Source: an uncultured Synergistales bacterium
GTDB lineage: Bacteria > Synergistota > Synergistia > Synergistales > Aminobacteriaceae
DNA length: 6,860 bases
Reading direction: 5' to 3'
Assembly: GCA_905236605.1 (NCBI GenBank)
Contig: CAJORD010000108.1
Coordinates: 1 to 6,860 of the forward strand
Shown here: in pieces, positions 1 through 6,220 of the stretch
How positions within the stretch are numbered: the stretch's first letter is position 1
Layout of the letters: every line of letters starts with the position of its first letter
Made by a program: the position numbers and the translations under genes
Notes under the pieces: generated by a model
Seen by the model: the letters and a program-made list of their open reading frames with translations, nothing else
The model's database searches: none
Told to the model about the DNA's origin: nothing

Positions 1-23
1 ATAGCGCTGTTTGCGAGTTTGTT

Positions 24-44
24 GTTAGGATTGAGGAGCTAGGG
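24..44 (+). repeat. Degenerate seven-base repeat at left end
   Basis: On the plus strand GTTAGGA, TTGAGGA, GCTAGGG succeed each other with period seven, resembling the AGGA-containing units between the ATP-grasp and alpha-E genes but in the opposite orientation. It lies in the 53 bases downstream of nhaC. The rest of that stretch holds no gene or terminator that I can see. Confidence 0.4.
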
Positions 45-53
45 ATTAAAAAT

Positions 54-1688
54 TTATTCGACTGCTACCGCTTCGGGAATAAAAATTCCTTCTTGCTCAT
101 CGGCGGGGACTTTCTCATCTTTCCAAATTATCCCGAGGCCAAGAGCCGTTAAAGCGAGCGCCACGATCGGATTCAAATAATTCATGAAACAGTACGGAAG
201 ATAATCGAGCGTCGCGACACCTAAAACGGAGCTGACGTAAACGCCGCATGTGTTCCACGGAACTAAAACTGAAGTCATAGTGCCGCTGTCTTCAAGCGAA
301 CGCGATAACATAACCGGCGCTAATTTCTTCCTTTGTCCCGTCTTGCCGGCCGGCCAAGCACGTTCATCGAAGGCGCGTTTGAACATTCGACCCGGAACTA
401 TGATTGAAAGATACTGTTCGCTCAAAAATACATTCGCCATGAATGCTGACGCTAAAACCGAAGCGATTATTCCCGTCACGGATTTAACATGACGCATAAG
501 AGCTTCAAGAATTACATCGAGGAATCCGCAAACTTCCATAATGCCGCCGAGCGATAACGCAACCACGATTAAGCAAATTGTCTCTAACATTGAGGTCATT
601 CCGCCGCGAGTGAAAAGCCGCGTTAGAAGCTCTCCGACTTGTGCAAAGACTTCAGCACTGACGCCAAGCGCAGGAGACCCGGCCGTGAAAAATTGCGATA
701 ATGCTCCCGTTACACTCGACATAGCTTCCGGAGTCGCCGCCTGTGCAAATTCGCCTAAATGTTCAGGGACGTAACCCGAAAATAAAACTTCAAGAGTTTC
801 AAATGGAGTCGAACCGCGAACGAGCGATAACACGATACTGCCCATAATGCCCGCGACGATTCCGGGAATAGCAGGAATTTTCATTGAAGCCATTACCAAA
901 ATTATCATAGGCGGAATGAAAGCCCACAACGAAATATTAAACTCTGCTCTCATCATGCTTTGAATTAATGCGATACGTCCGCCGTCAGAGCCTTGAGCCG
1001 AGTCGCCCATCATGAACGCGATTACAGCAGTGATTAAAAGCGTCGGGATTGTCGTGTACATCATTGCTCGAACGTGATCAAAAAGTTCGCTGCCTGATAC
1101 AGCAGGAGCTAAATTAGTCGTGTCTGACAACGGAGAAATTTTATCGCCGAAATACGCGCCTGAAATTACAAAGCCCGCAGTTATTGGCAACGGAAGACCA
1201 AGGCCCGCGCTTATGCCGATTAAAGCAACTCCGACGGTCGAACTTGTTGTCCAGCAGCAGCCGGTAGCAAGAGCAACGACGACGCTAATTATTAATGAAG
1301 CGAGATAAAAATATCGAGGTGTCATGACTTCGAGGCCGTAATAAATCATAGTAGCGACAACGCCGCTTTGAATCCATGAACCGACAAGACAGCCAACGAG
1401 AACTAAAATTATAATTGCTTGAATGGAAACTTGAATAGCTCCGGCCATTCCCTTTTCTAAATCTCCCCAGCTCTGTTTAAGATAAAAAACTCCAACGAGA
1501 GCCGCGAAGATTGTCGCGAACAACAAAGGAACTTGAGCCGGAAGACCTAAGCCGAAGTGTGAGCCGCTTTCTAATTCGACATCGACAACTCCGAACGTAA
1601 CTATAAGAGCGCTAATACAAAGCACAAAAATCGAAAGTAAAAGACCGGGTCGCTTGCACAATGAAACATTCTTCCCTTCAAAATTCAA
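54..1688 (-). CDS. nhaC: Na+/H+ antiporter, NhaC family
   Basis: Inner-membrane antiporter of the NhaC group (ion transporter superfamily), expected to exchange external H+ for internal Na+, or in some family members malate/lactate. The 544 residues are mostly hydrophobic helices, beginning with a membrane segment at about 16-33. Family hallmarks are clear: GCCWTTSSTVGVAL at 143-156, SGAYFGDKISPLSDTTNLAP at 176-195, and a C-terminal block LSRSLEDSGT...VPWNTCG at 461-482. The length is within the family's range and I see no frameshift. The start is uncertain: no ATG is available. The longest form uses TTG at 1688, which has no Shine-Dalgarno and sits in an AT-rich repeat patch. TTG at 1661 (535 residues) has GAAGGGAAG nine bases upstream and is at least as likely. 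A candidate promoter lies just upstream, so it is probably transcribed on its own. Family assignment is firm; the substrate is inferred. Confidence 0.93.
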   Translation of the reverse strand: MNFEGKNVSLCKRPGLLLSIFVLCISALIVTFGVVDVELESGSHFGLGLPAQVPLLFATIFAALVGVFYLKQSWGDLEKGMAGAIQVSIQAIIILVLVGCLVGSWIQSGVVATMIYYGLEVMTPRYFYLASLIISVVVALATGCCWTTSSTVGVALIGISAGLGLPLPITAGFVISGAYFGDKISPLSDTTNLAPAVSGSELFDHVRAMMYTTIPTLLITAVIAFMMGDSAQGSDGGRIALIQSMMRAEFNISLWAFIPPMIILVMASMKIPAIPGIVAGIMGSIVLSLVRGSTPFETLEVLFSGYVPEHLGEFAQAATPEAMSSVTGALSQFFTAGSPALGVSAEVFAQVGELLTRLFTRGGMTSMLETICLIVVALSLGGIMEVCGFLDVILEALMRHVKSVTGIIASVLASAFMANVFLSEQYLSIIVPGRMFKRAFDERAWPAGKTGQRKKLAPVMLSRSLEDSGTMTSVLVPWNTCGVYVSSVLGVATLDYLPYCFMNYLNPIVALALTALGLGIIWKDEKVPADEQEGIFIPEAVAVE

Positions 1689-1707
1689 ATTAAGAATTAC
1701 GAAATTA
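1687..1707. repeat. AATTA-based short repeat upstream of nhaC
   Basis: Plus-strand AAATTAA, GAATTAC, GAAATTA: three AATTA cores spaced by seven and eight bases. The 12-mer AATTAAGAATTA at 1688-1699 recurs as its reverse complement at 4603-4614, inside the spacer of the ATP-grasp promoter. Low complexity makes chance similarity possible. Confidence 0.3.
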
Positions 1708-1719
1708 AAAACGGCGCAA

Positions 1720-1747
1720 ATTTTAGAACATTTTCATTAAATTGCAA
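1720..1747 (-). promoter_or_regulatory. Candidate promoter for nhaC
   Basis: Minus-strand TTGCAA (1747-1742; 4/6 to TTGACA) and TAAAAT (1725-1720; 5/6 to TATAAT) are separated by 16 bases. Transcription would start near 1713, 25 bases before the TTG at 1688 or 52 before the TTG at 1661. The 73-base gap after the transglutaminase gene is AT-rich, so chance similarity is possible. Confidence 0.5.
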
Positions 1748-1761
1748 GAATTTTTTTGTGA

Positions 1762-2550
1762 CTATAGTTCGCTGACTTTAACTTTAATTTCTTGGGTCTG
1801 TCTTCCGCCGCCATAAAAGACACCTTGATTTATAGAACAGTCTTTAGCGTCCCGGCCGGAAGAAATTTTTATGTAAGTGTCATCGCATTCTCTGTTGTGG
1901 GTAGGGTCAAGCATTCGCCATTCGCCTTCGTTATAAATCTCTGTCCATGCGTGAGTAGCGCCTTCGCCGGGAATCATTCCGGCAATATAACGGCAAGGGA
2001 TTCTTTCAAGCCGACACATTGCTAAAAGAATATGCGCGTAATCCTGACAAACTCCGCGTCGTAAGTCAAAAGCTTCTTCGGCGGTCGTCGAAATTCCTGT
2101 TACGCCTTGAACATAAGAAAAATCATCGTAAAGCATGTTCATCATATAGAAAGCTCGCTCAAAATTATTTGCGAACAAACTCGCTGATTCAAGTTCTAAA
2201 TGAAATTTTCTGATTGTAGTCCCGGCTTTCGTTAAAGGCGTTTCGTATTTGAAAATCCCGGTCTTATATTCTTCGTCAGTTAATTTTTTATTAATGTCTA
2301 TATCTGCTTCGCCTTCGACGTCAACAGAAAAATGGTCGTGCGTCTGATTGGCTGTACCATAAACGCACGTGTTCCCAAATGAATCTTTTTCAGTGCTTCT
2401 GAAGTGCACGGGATAAATTTCAATATGTTCATTAAAAATTTTTTGTCTAGCGTCCGTCGAAGGGAAACACCGCAGCTTAAAATGATGTTCGTGAACAGGC
2501 AGCTCGAATTTTAACGACATGTGATACAAATATTGAAGTCTGCGAATCAT
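1762..2550 (-). CDS. Transglutaminase-like cysteine protein with bacterial transglutaminase N-terminal domain
   Basis: A 262-residue protein of the COG1305 type: an N-terminal beta-rich domain (about 1-85; RLQYLYHMSLKFELPV start, Bact_transglu_N-like) followed by a transglutaminase/protease core. The catalytic triad can be read directly: Cys168 in RRGVCQDYAH, His200 in ATHAWTEIY, and Asp215 in WRMLDPTHN. The family cleaves or forms amide bonds through a thioester. No signal peptide is visible, so it is probably cytoplasmic. The ATG at 2550 overlaps the stop of the upstream alpha-E gene by four bases (ATGA), which implies translational coupling and explains the lack of a strong Shine-Dalgarno. 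A second in-frame ATG at 2520 has no ribosome site and would cut into the first strand of the domain. It is the last gene of the ATP-grasp/alpha-E/transglutaminase set. Whether it acts as peptidase, transferase or ligase partner cannot be told from sequence. Confidence 0.93.
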   Translation of the reverse strand: MIRRLQYLYHMSLKFELPVHEHHFKLRCFPSTDARQKIFNEHIEIYPVHFRSTEKDSFGNTCVYGTANQTHDHFSVDVEGEADIDINKKLTDEEYKTGIFKYETPLTKAGTTIRKFHLELESASLFANNFERAFYMMNMLYDDFSYVQGVTGISTTAEEAFDLRRGVCQDYAHILLAMCRLERIPCRYIAGMIPGEGATHAWTEIYNEGEWRMLDPTHNRECDDTYIKISSGRDAKDCSINQGVFYGGGRQTQEIKVKVSEL

Positions 2551-3173
2551 GAATTTAATTCTATCAAATTTTCGACCGCGCTTATAACTTCAGAGTGATT
2601 TATTTTTTCTTCGTTCGCGAGAGCTTTTAATTTTTCGAGATTGTCGGAGTTATATCGCAGGCCTGTTTTCGTAATTCTGTAAGTCAGGCGGGAAATTTCT
2701 CGCTTTATATCCTCGTCGCTTGCGTTCATTCGTGCGTATAAATCCACGCGCTCAATCCTCTTGCCGAGTTTTATAAGTCCGCGGGCGTGTTCGTCTTGTA
2801 TTCTGTCATCGGCCATTCCCCAGAACGCTACGATGTTGTCAATGACTTTCAGAAGATTAAGCATTAGAGTTTTAGATTTTTCGGCCTTGTTGATTTCATA
2901 CAGAGCCAACTGAACATAACTGAAAGTTTCGGAGCCGATCTCATCACGCAAGACTATGGCATTGTCGTAAGCTCTCAAGAGGCTTGAACGAATCGACGAC
3001 GGATTTTTTTCATCGAAACAAAAATTTTTCACGAAGTCATATTTTGATTCATAATCCGCCGAGTCTGTTATCGAATCGAATTTTTCTGCGAACGAACGAA
3101 GCCCCGTGTAAACTCTCTCGCTATAGCGTCCGAGCCATAATAACCTGTCGCTGTTCTCTATTGATAAAAACAT
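2547..3173 (-). CDS. Alpha-E domain protein (DUF403 / COG2307), short form
   Basis: An all-helical protein of 208 residues related to the alpha-E family, found beside circularly permuted ATP-grasp ligases. Recognisable points are the N-terminal SIENSDRLLWLGRYSERV (4-21), matching the family's 'ADxLYWxGRYxER' opening, the 'DEKNPSSIRSSLLRAYDNA' block (54-72), and LGKRIERVDLYARM (136-149), matching the family's 'LGRRLERAD' helix. From memory, usual members are about 300 residues or more; this one ends soon after the second ER helix (the last stretch, about 150-208, is charged and helical), so the C-terminal half-repeat appears absent. It has no catalytic motif and is presumed to be a structural or substrate-carrying partner of the ligase. 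The ATG at 3173 is preceded ten bases upstream by AGGA, which lies in a seven-base repeat. Its stop overlaps the transglutaminase start. Family call is good; function is unknown. Confidence 0.85.
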   Translation of the reverse strand: MFLSIENSDRLLWLGRYSERVYTGLRSFAEKFDSITDSADYESKYDFVKNFCFDEKNPSSIRSSLLRAYDNAIVLRDEIGSETFSYVQLALYEINKAEKSKTLMLNLLKVIDNIVAFWGMADDRIQDEHARGLIKLGKRIERVDLYARMNASDEDIKREISRLTYRITKTGLRYNSDNLEKLKALANEEKINHSEVISAVENLIELNS

Positions 3174-3180
3174 AATTTTT

Positions 3181-3232
3181 CGTTCCTACTTTCTCTGCTT
3201 TTCAAAAACTTCCTACTTCCTAACTCCTACTT
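3181..3232 (-). repeat. Short seven-base tandem repeat (AGGAAGT-like) between ATP-grasp and alpha-E genes
   Basis: Read on the minus strand, bases 3232-3208 are AAGTAGG, AGTTAGG, AAGTAGG, AAGT: three units of period seven differing at one or two positions. After a 15-base interruption another copy, AAAGTAGGAACG, lies at 3192-3181. The first unit contains the TAG stop of the ATP-grasp gene (3229-3227). The last unit supplies AGGA ten bases before the alpha-E ATG. The repeat fills nearly the whole 53-base gap. Confidence 0.65.
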
Positions 3233-4549
3233 GCTTTTTAAGACCCAAGTATCTTTGAAGCCACCGCCCTGCGACGAGTTGACTATGAAAGAATCGGGAT
3301 TGCGTGAAAATCTCGTTAAGCCGCTCTTCCATACTACAGGCTCATCAGCCATAAGCACGAAAGCTCGCAAGTCTGCTTTACGCGGAACTGGCTGACCGTC
3401 TTCATAAATATCAAGGTCGAGAAAGTCGATCACTTCTTGAGCAATAAATCTTCGCGGCTCTGATTTTAAAAGTGTGATGAAATTTTCTTTTTCTTGTTTC
3501 GAGAGTTTGTTCGCGAAAACGACACCATAACCGCCTGCTTCGGCAACGTCTTTCAAAACTAGCTTGTCAAAATTTTCAAGGACGTATTTCATGTCGTCTT
3601 CATAGTACGGCAGATAAGTCGGAGCGTTCTGAAGGATAGGCTCTTCGCCGAGATAATATTTAATCATTGCCGGAACAAAATAATAAATCCCCTTGTCGTC
3701 GGCTACACCATTGCCGGGCGCGTTGATTAAAGCGACGTTGCCCTTGCGATATATGTCAAAGATGTGAGGAATGCCGATTAAAGACTCGCGATAAAAATTC
3801 ACCGGGTCAAGATATTCATCGGAAATTCTGCGATAAACCGCGCCGACTTTTTCTTTTTTGCCGGAGTAGTCGATGAAATATAAATTTTCGTTCTCGACGG
3901 TCAAGTCGTCGCACGTAACTAAATGCGCGCCAGTCTGTTCAGCAAGATACGAATGTTCAAAATAAGCCGCGTTGAATCTTCCAGGAGTGAGAATTACAGA
4001 AAGGCCGCCCGTGTTCACATACTCCATAGTCTTGCGTAAGAGTTCGGCATAGTTTCTGTTGTCTTCGATGCGATTTTCTTCAAACATTTCGGGGACGCCT
4101 TTGCGGCACAAGTCGCGCGCTATCATTGGATACGAAGCTCCCGAAGGAATTCTCAAATTGTCTTCGAGAATGTACCAGTTTTTATTTTTGCCTTGGACTA
4201 AATCGATCCCGGAGATGTGTGCGTAAATATTTTTTGGCGGTGTTACGCCGTCGCACTGAACGAGATAGCCGCTGCCTGAATAAATAAATTCTTCGGCGAT
4301 GACTTTGTCTTTAATAATTTGTCGTTTAGAATAAATGTCGCGAATAAATTCGTTCAGAGCTTTGACGCGCTGCTTGAGTCCTCGCTCAAGAAAATTAAAA
4401 TCTTCCGCGCTGATTACCCTTGGGATTATGTCGAACGGGAATAACTGCTCCTTAAATTCGCCGTTCTTATAAATTCCGAACTTCACGCCATAGCGCGCAA
4501 GAAGTTCGTTGACGCTGTCGGCATGTTTATATAAGCCGTCTGCTAACAT
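3227..4549 (-). CDS. Circularly permuted ATP-grasp ligase (DUF404/DUF407, COG2308)
   Basis: A 440-residue predicted ATP-dependent amide-bond ligase of the circularly permuted ATP-grasp type. Family motifs occur in order: LFPFDIIPRVI (36-46), LKQRVKALNEFIRDIY (58-73), LEDNLRIPSGASY (128-140), ILTPGRFNAAYFEH (186-199), YRRISDEYLDP (239-249), NAPGNGVADDKGIY (276-289), VLKDVAEAGGYG (331-342, with Lys333 a likely ATP contact), DLRAFV (393-398) and NSSQGGGFKDTWVL (424-437). No signal peptide, so cytoplasmic. The frame can be read up to a TTG at 4582, but I chose the ATG at 4549: it has a perfect AAGGAGG seven bases upstream, while the TTG falls at the predicted transcription start. The gene leads a three-gene unit with alpha-E and transglutaminase proteins. 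The neighbourhood is predicted in the amidoligase literature (Iyer, Aravind and colleagues) to make a peptide or peptide tag; the substrate is unknown. Its last Lys codon and TAG stop lie within a short repeat. Confidence 0.93.
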   Translation of the reverse strand: MLADGLYKHADSVNELLARYGVKFGIYKNGEFKEQLFPFDIIPRVISAEDFNFLERGLKQRVKALNEFIRDIYSKRQIIKDKVIAEEFIYSGSGYLVQCDGVTPPKNIYAHISGIDLVQGKNKNWYILEDNLRIPSGASYPMIARDLCRKGVPEMFEENRIEDNRNYAELLRKTMEYVNTGGLSVILTPGRFNAAYFEHSYLAEQTGAHLVTCDDLTVENENLYFIDYSGKKEKVGAVYRRISDEYLDPVNFYRESLIGIPHIFDIYRKGNVALINAPGNGVADDKGIYYFVPAMIKYYLGEEPILQNAPTYLPYYEDDMKYVLENFDKLVLKDVAEAGGYGVVFANKLSKQEKENFITLLKSEPRRFIAQEVIDFLDLDIYEDGQPVPRKADLRAFVLMADEPVVWKSGLTRFSRNPDSFIVNSSQGGGFKDTWVLKSK

Positions 4550-4556
4550 AAAAAAA

Positions 4557-4563
4557 CCTCCTT
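4557..4563 (-). promoter_or_regulatory. Ribosome binding site deciding the ATP-grasp start
   Basis: AAGGAGG is a full match to the Shine-Dalgarno consensus, seven bases upstream of the ATG at 4549. It fixes the start there rather than at the TTG 33 bases upstream. Confidence 0.85.
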
Positions 4564-4590
4564 GTTCTTTCAAGACTAACAAGGACTAAA

Positions 4591-4619
4591 ATATTAGCGC
4601 GATAATTCTTAATTGTCAA
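4591..4619 (-). promoter_or_regulatory. Sigma-70-type promoter for the ATP-grasp unit
   Basis: On the minus strand, a perfect -35 TTGACA (4619-4614) is followed after exactly 17 bases by TAATAT (4596-4591), a 4/6 match to TATAAT. Transcription would start near 4584, giving a leader of about 35 bases before the ATG at 4549. This agrees with choosing that ATG over the TTG at 4582. It overlaps the palindrome at 4619-4635 by one base. Not tested; a strong match for an AT-rich gap. Confidence 0.72.
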
Positions 4620-4635
4620 AATTGTTTAACAATTT
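4619..4635. promoter_or_regulatory. 17-bp palindrome, candidate operator
   Basis: AAATTGTT-T-AACAATTT is a perfect inverted repeat with 8-base arms around one base. It abuts the -35 box of the ATP-grasp promoter (sharing base 4619) and overlaps the stop codon of the CGGC gene. Its place suits a dimeric repressor or activator. It has no T-run on either side, so it does not look like a terminator. The binding protein is not identifiable. Confidence 0.45.
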
Positions 4636-5053
4636 ATTCCCACTTTCTATAAATCCCGGCTTGACGTTTTGCCTCGGCTTTCTTTGAAACATGAGTGCCA
4701 AGCACGATATTATTAAAGCCCTTTCGATTTAACAGAGCTTTCATTCGATTCATGAACGGGCAAGGTAATCTGTGAGAATTGTCCGAACAGACGCATGAGG
4801 CGAAATGAATGACGACATCGTCTTTAGTCATGTTGGCTTTTTTTAATCTCATTCCTAAATTTTCGAGCTTAGGCGTCAATAAATTTCCGCAACAGCCTCC
4901 GCAAGTTATTGCCATGTAACGAACTTCTTCGGGGTAATTTTCAAATTTCCCTAAGCGTTCGTAAAAATCATTCATGCACAAAAAACCCGAACATCTTTTC
5001 ACAACGTCCTCGCACTGAATAATAACAATTAATTCCGGTGAATCATCAATCAT
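4634..5053 (-). CDS. CGGC domain-containing protein (putative metal-binding)
   Basis: A small soluble protein of 139 residues matching the CGGC domain family, found mainly in anaerobes and of unproven function, thought to bind metal. It has nine cysteines in the family pattern: IIQCED (Cys14), RCSGFLC (Cys21, Cys26), the name-giving TCGGCCG (Cys51, 54, 55), HFASCVCSDNSH (Cys87, Cys89) and LPCPF (Cys98), followed by VLGTH (117-121), where the family typically also ends in GTH. The adjacent Cys54-Cys55 pair adds one cysteine to the usual CGGC. The ATG at 5053 is preceded by GAGGAGAG at 5070-5063, a strong ribosome site that overlaps the TGA of the upstream hexosaminidase gene, so translation is probably coupled. 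It is likely the last gene of the wall-hydrolase unit, although it has no evident wall function. The family call is solid; metal binding or redox sensing is inference from the cysteines. Confidence 0.9.
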   Translation of the reverse strand: MIDDSPELIVIIQCEDVVKRCSGFLCMNDFYERLGKFENYPEEVRYMAITCGGCCGNLLTPKLENLGMRLKKANMTKDDVVIHFASCVCSDNSHRLPCPFMNRMKALLNRKGFNNIVLGTHVSKKAEAKRQAGIYRKWE

Positions 5054-5062
5054 AAAAAAAAT

Positions 5063-5070
5063 CTCTCCTC
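5063..5070 (-). promoter_or_regulatory. Ribosome binding site of the CGGC gene overlapping the upstream stop
   Basis: GAGGAGAG precedes the ATG at 5053 by nine bases and shares bases with the TGA stop (5071-5069) of the hexosaminidase gene. The arrangement suits translational coupling within one mRNA. Confidence 0.75.
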
Positions 5071-6217
5071 AAAAAAGTAAAATTTTTAATACACTTTTAT
5101 TAAGGCGTTCTTCTGAAATTCTGCCGCTCTTAACCGCGTTCAACAAAGCGTCAAAGGCTTCGCGATAATCATAAGGCATCAACAAAATATCACACCCTGC
5201 TTCAAATGCTAGTGTCGCGGCCTCGGCAGAAGAATAATTTTCGCGAATTGCTTTCATATTCAGCGCATCAGTGATTATTAAGCCGTTATAACCAAGTTCA
5301 TTTTTTAATTTTCCAGTTATAAATTCTTTTGAAAGAGTGGCAGGTAAATTATCGTGTGTTATATTTTGCAGCGTTATGTGAGCAATCATTACGGCGTCAG
5401 TTTTTTTGAAATTGTCGCAAAACGGAATTAATTCAGCTTGCAATAATTCGTCCCAAGTTTTGTTAATCGCGACATACCCCGAATGAGTATCGTTTGTTGT
5501 ATCTCCATGCCCGGGAAAATGTTTTATGTTGCCGAGAATCCCTTGTGAATGCAGGCCGTCAAGATATGCGCTCACCATTTTAGAAACAAGTTCAGGGTCT
5601 GAACCAAAGGCGCGACTTCCTATTATTATATTTTGGGGATTAGTGTTAATGTCGGCGACGGGAGCAAAATTCAGCGTGAAGCCATATTCTTTTAAGTAGC
5701 TTGCAATAGTTTTAGCGGCATCATAAGCTTTTTGAGGATCGCCAGTTTTTCCGATTGCTTCCATAGTTTTATATTTTGGAACATTGAAACTTTTCTTTTT
5801 TGCGATTCGTGTAATTTGTCCGCCTTCTTCGTCGATGGCCATAATCGGAGAAACTTTGCTTGCATTTTTCAATTCTTGTATAAAATTTTTCAGTTGCTTC
5901 GGACTTTTTATATTTTTTCCAAAAAACACAAAGCCTCCCGCCGGATATTTTTTCAACGTCGCAAGCATTAATGCTGTTAAATTTTTCACGCCTGGTACTT
6001 TTGAATCATTATGAATATCTTCGAGTGAAAGATTTATTTCTAACTGGTCCGGACGAATTATAAATAATTGCCCTACTTTTTCTTCGAGGGTCATTGAGTT
6101 CAAAATTTTTTCGGCCGTCAACTGCAAAGGAGCGTTAGCCCCCTCACAGTTTTCTGACAAAAAAATTACGAACATCAAAATTAAAATGCAAGCGTAAAAA
6201 TTTCTGCGCTCGAACAT
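5069..6217 (-). CDS. nagZ: Exported GH3 beta-N-acetylhexosaminidase (NagZ-like)
   Basis: Glycoside hydrolase family 3, 382 residues, predicted to release N-acetylglucosamine from peptidoglycan fragments. A signal peptide is visible: ERR near the start, a hydrophobic core at about 8-20, then ENCEGANA with cleavage somewhere in 24-29; SENC does not fit a lipobox, so it is probably not a lipoprotein. The catalytic barrel follows: MTLEEKVGQLF (42-52), AIDEEGG (127-133), KHFPGHGDT (232-240) with Asp243 and His245 as the NagZ-type loop acid/base pair, and IITDALNM (314-321) with Asp317 as likely nucleophile. It ends with the single GH3 N-terminal domain; no second domain is present. The ATG at 6217 is three bases after the dipeptidase stop with only a weak ribosome site, suggesting coupling. 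Escherichia coli NagZ is cytoplasmic, whereas this one is exported, as in Bacillus. The symbol follows family similarity only. Confidence 0.92.
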   Translation of the reverse strand: MFERRNFYACILILMFVIFLSENCEGANAPLQLTAEKILNSMTLEEKVGQLFIIRPDQLEINLSLEDIHNDSKVPGVKNLTALMLATLKKYPAGGFVFFGKNIKSPKQLKNFIQELKNASKVSPIMAIDEEGGQITRIAKKKSFNVPKYKTMEAIGKTGDPQKAYDAAKTIASYLKEYGFTLNFAPVADINTNPQNIIIGSRAFGSDPELVSKMVSAYLDGLHSQGILGNIKHFPGHGDTTNDTHSGYVAINKTWDELLQAELIPFCDNFKKTDAVMIAHITLQNITHDNLPATLSKEFITGKLKNELGYNGLIITDALNMKAIRENYSSAEAATLAFEAGCDILLMPYDYREAFDALLNAVKSGRISEERLNKSVLKILLF

Positions 6218-6220
6218 GTT

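Noticed and set aside
250..774. Plus-strand reading frames inside nhaC (also near 1120-1308)
   Set aside because: They lie antisense to a strongly conserved gene and have no ribosome site or recognisable protein features.
3181..3232. CRISPR-like or mobile-element repeat between the ATP-grasp and alpha-E genes
   Set aside because: Units are only seven bases, have no spacers, no terminal inverted repeats and no transposase.
4550..4582. N-terminal extension of the ATP-grasp gene from the TTG at 4582
   Set aside because: The ATG at 4549 has a perfect AAGGAGG at the right distance, and the TTG lies at the predicted transcription start.
4619..4635. Intrinsic terminator after the CGGC gene
   Set aside because: The hairpin is short and almost all A-T pairs, and is followed on the minus strand by TTGACA rather than a T-run; an operator fits better.
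5732..6014. Plus-strand reading frames opposite the hexosaminidase gene
   Set aside because: Two overlapping Phe/Cys-rich frames that mirror the A-rich codons of the GH3 gene; no family resemblance.
6017..6217. Lipoprotein signal in the hexosaminidase
   Set aside because: The only cysteine in the signal region is preceded by SEN, which does not fit a lipobox; ordinary signal peptidase I cleavage is likelier.
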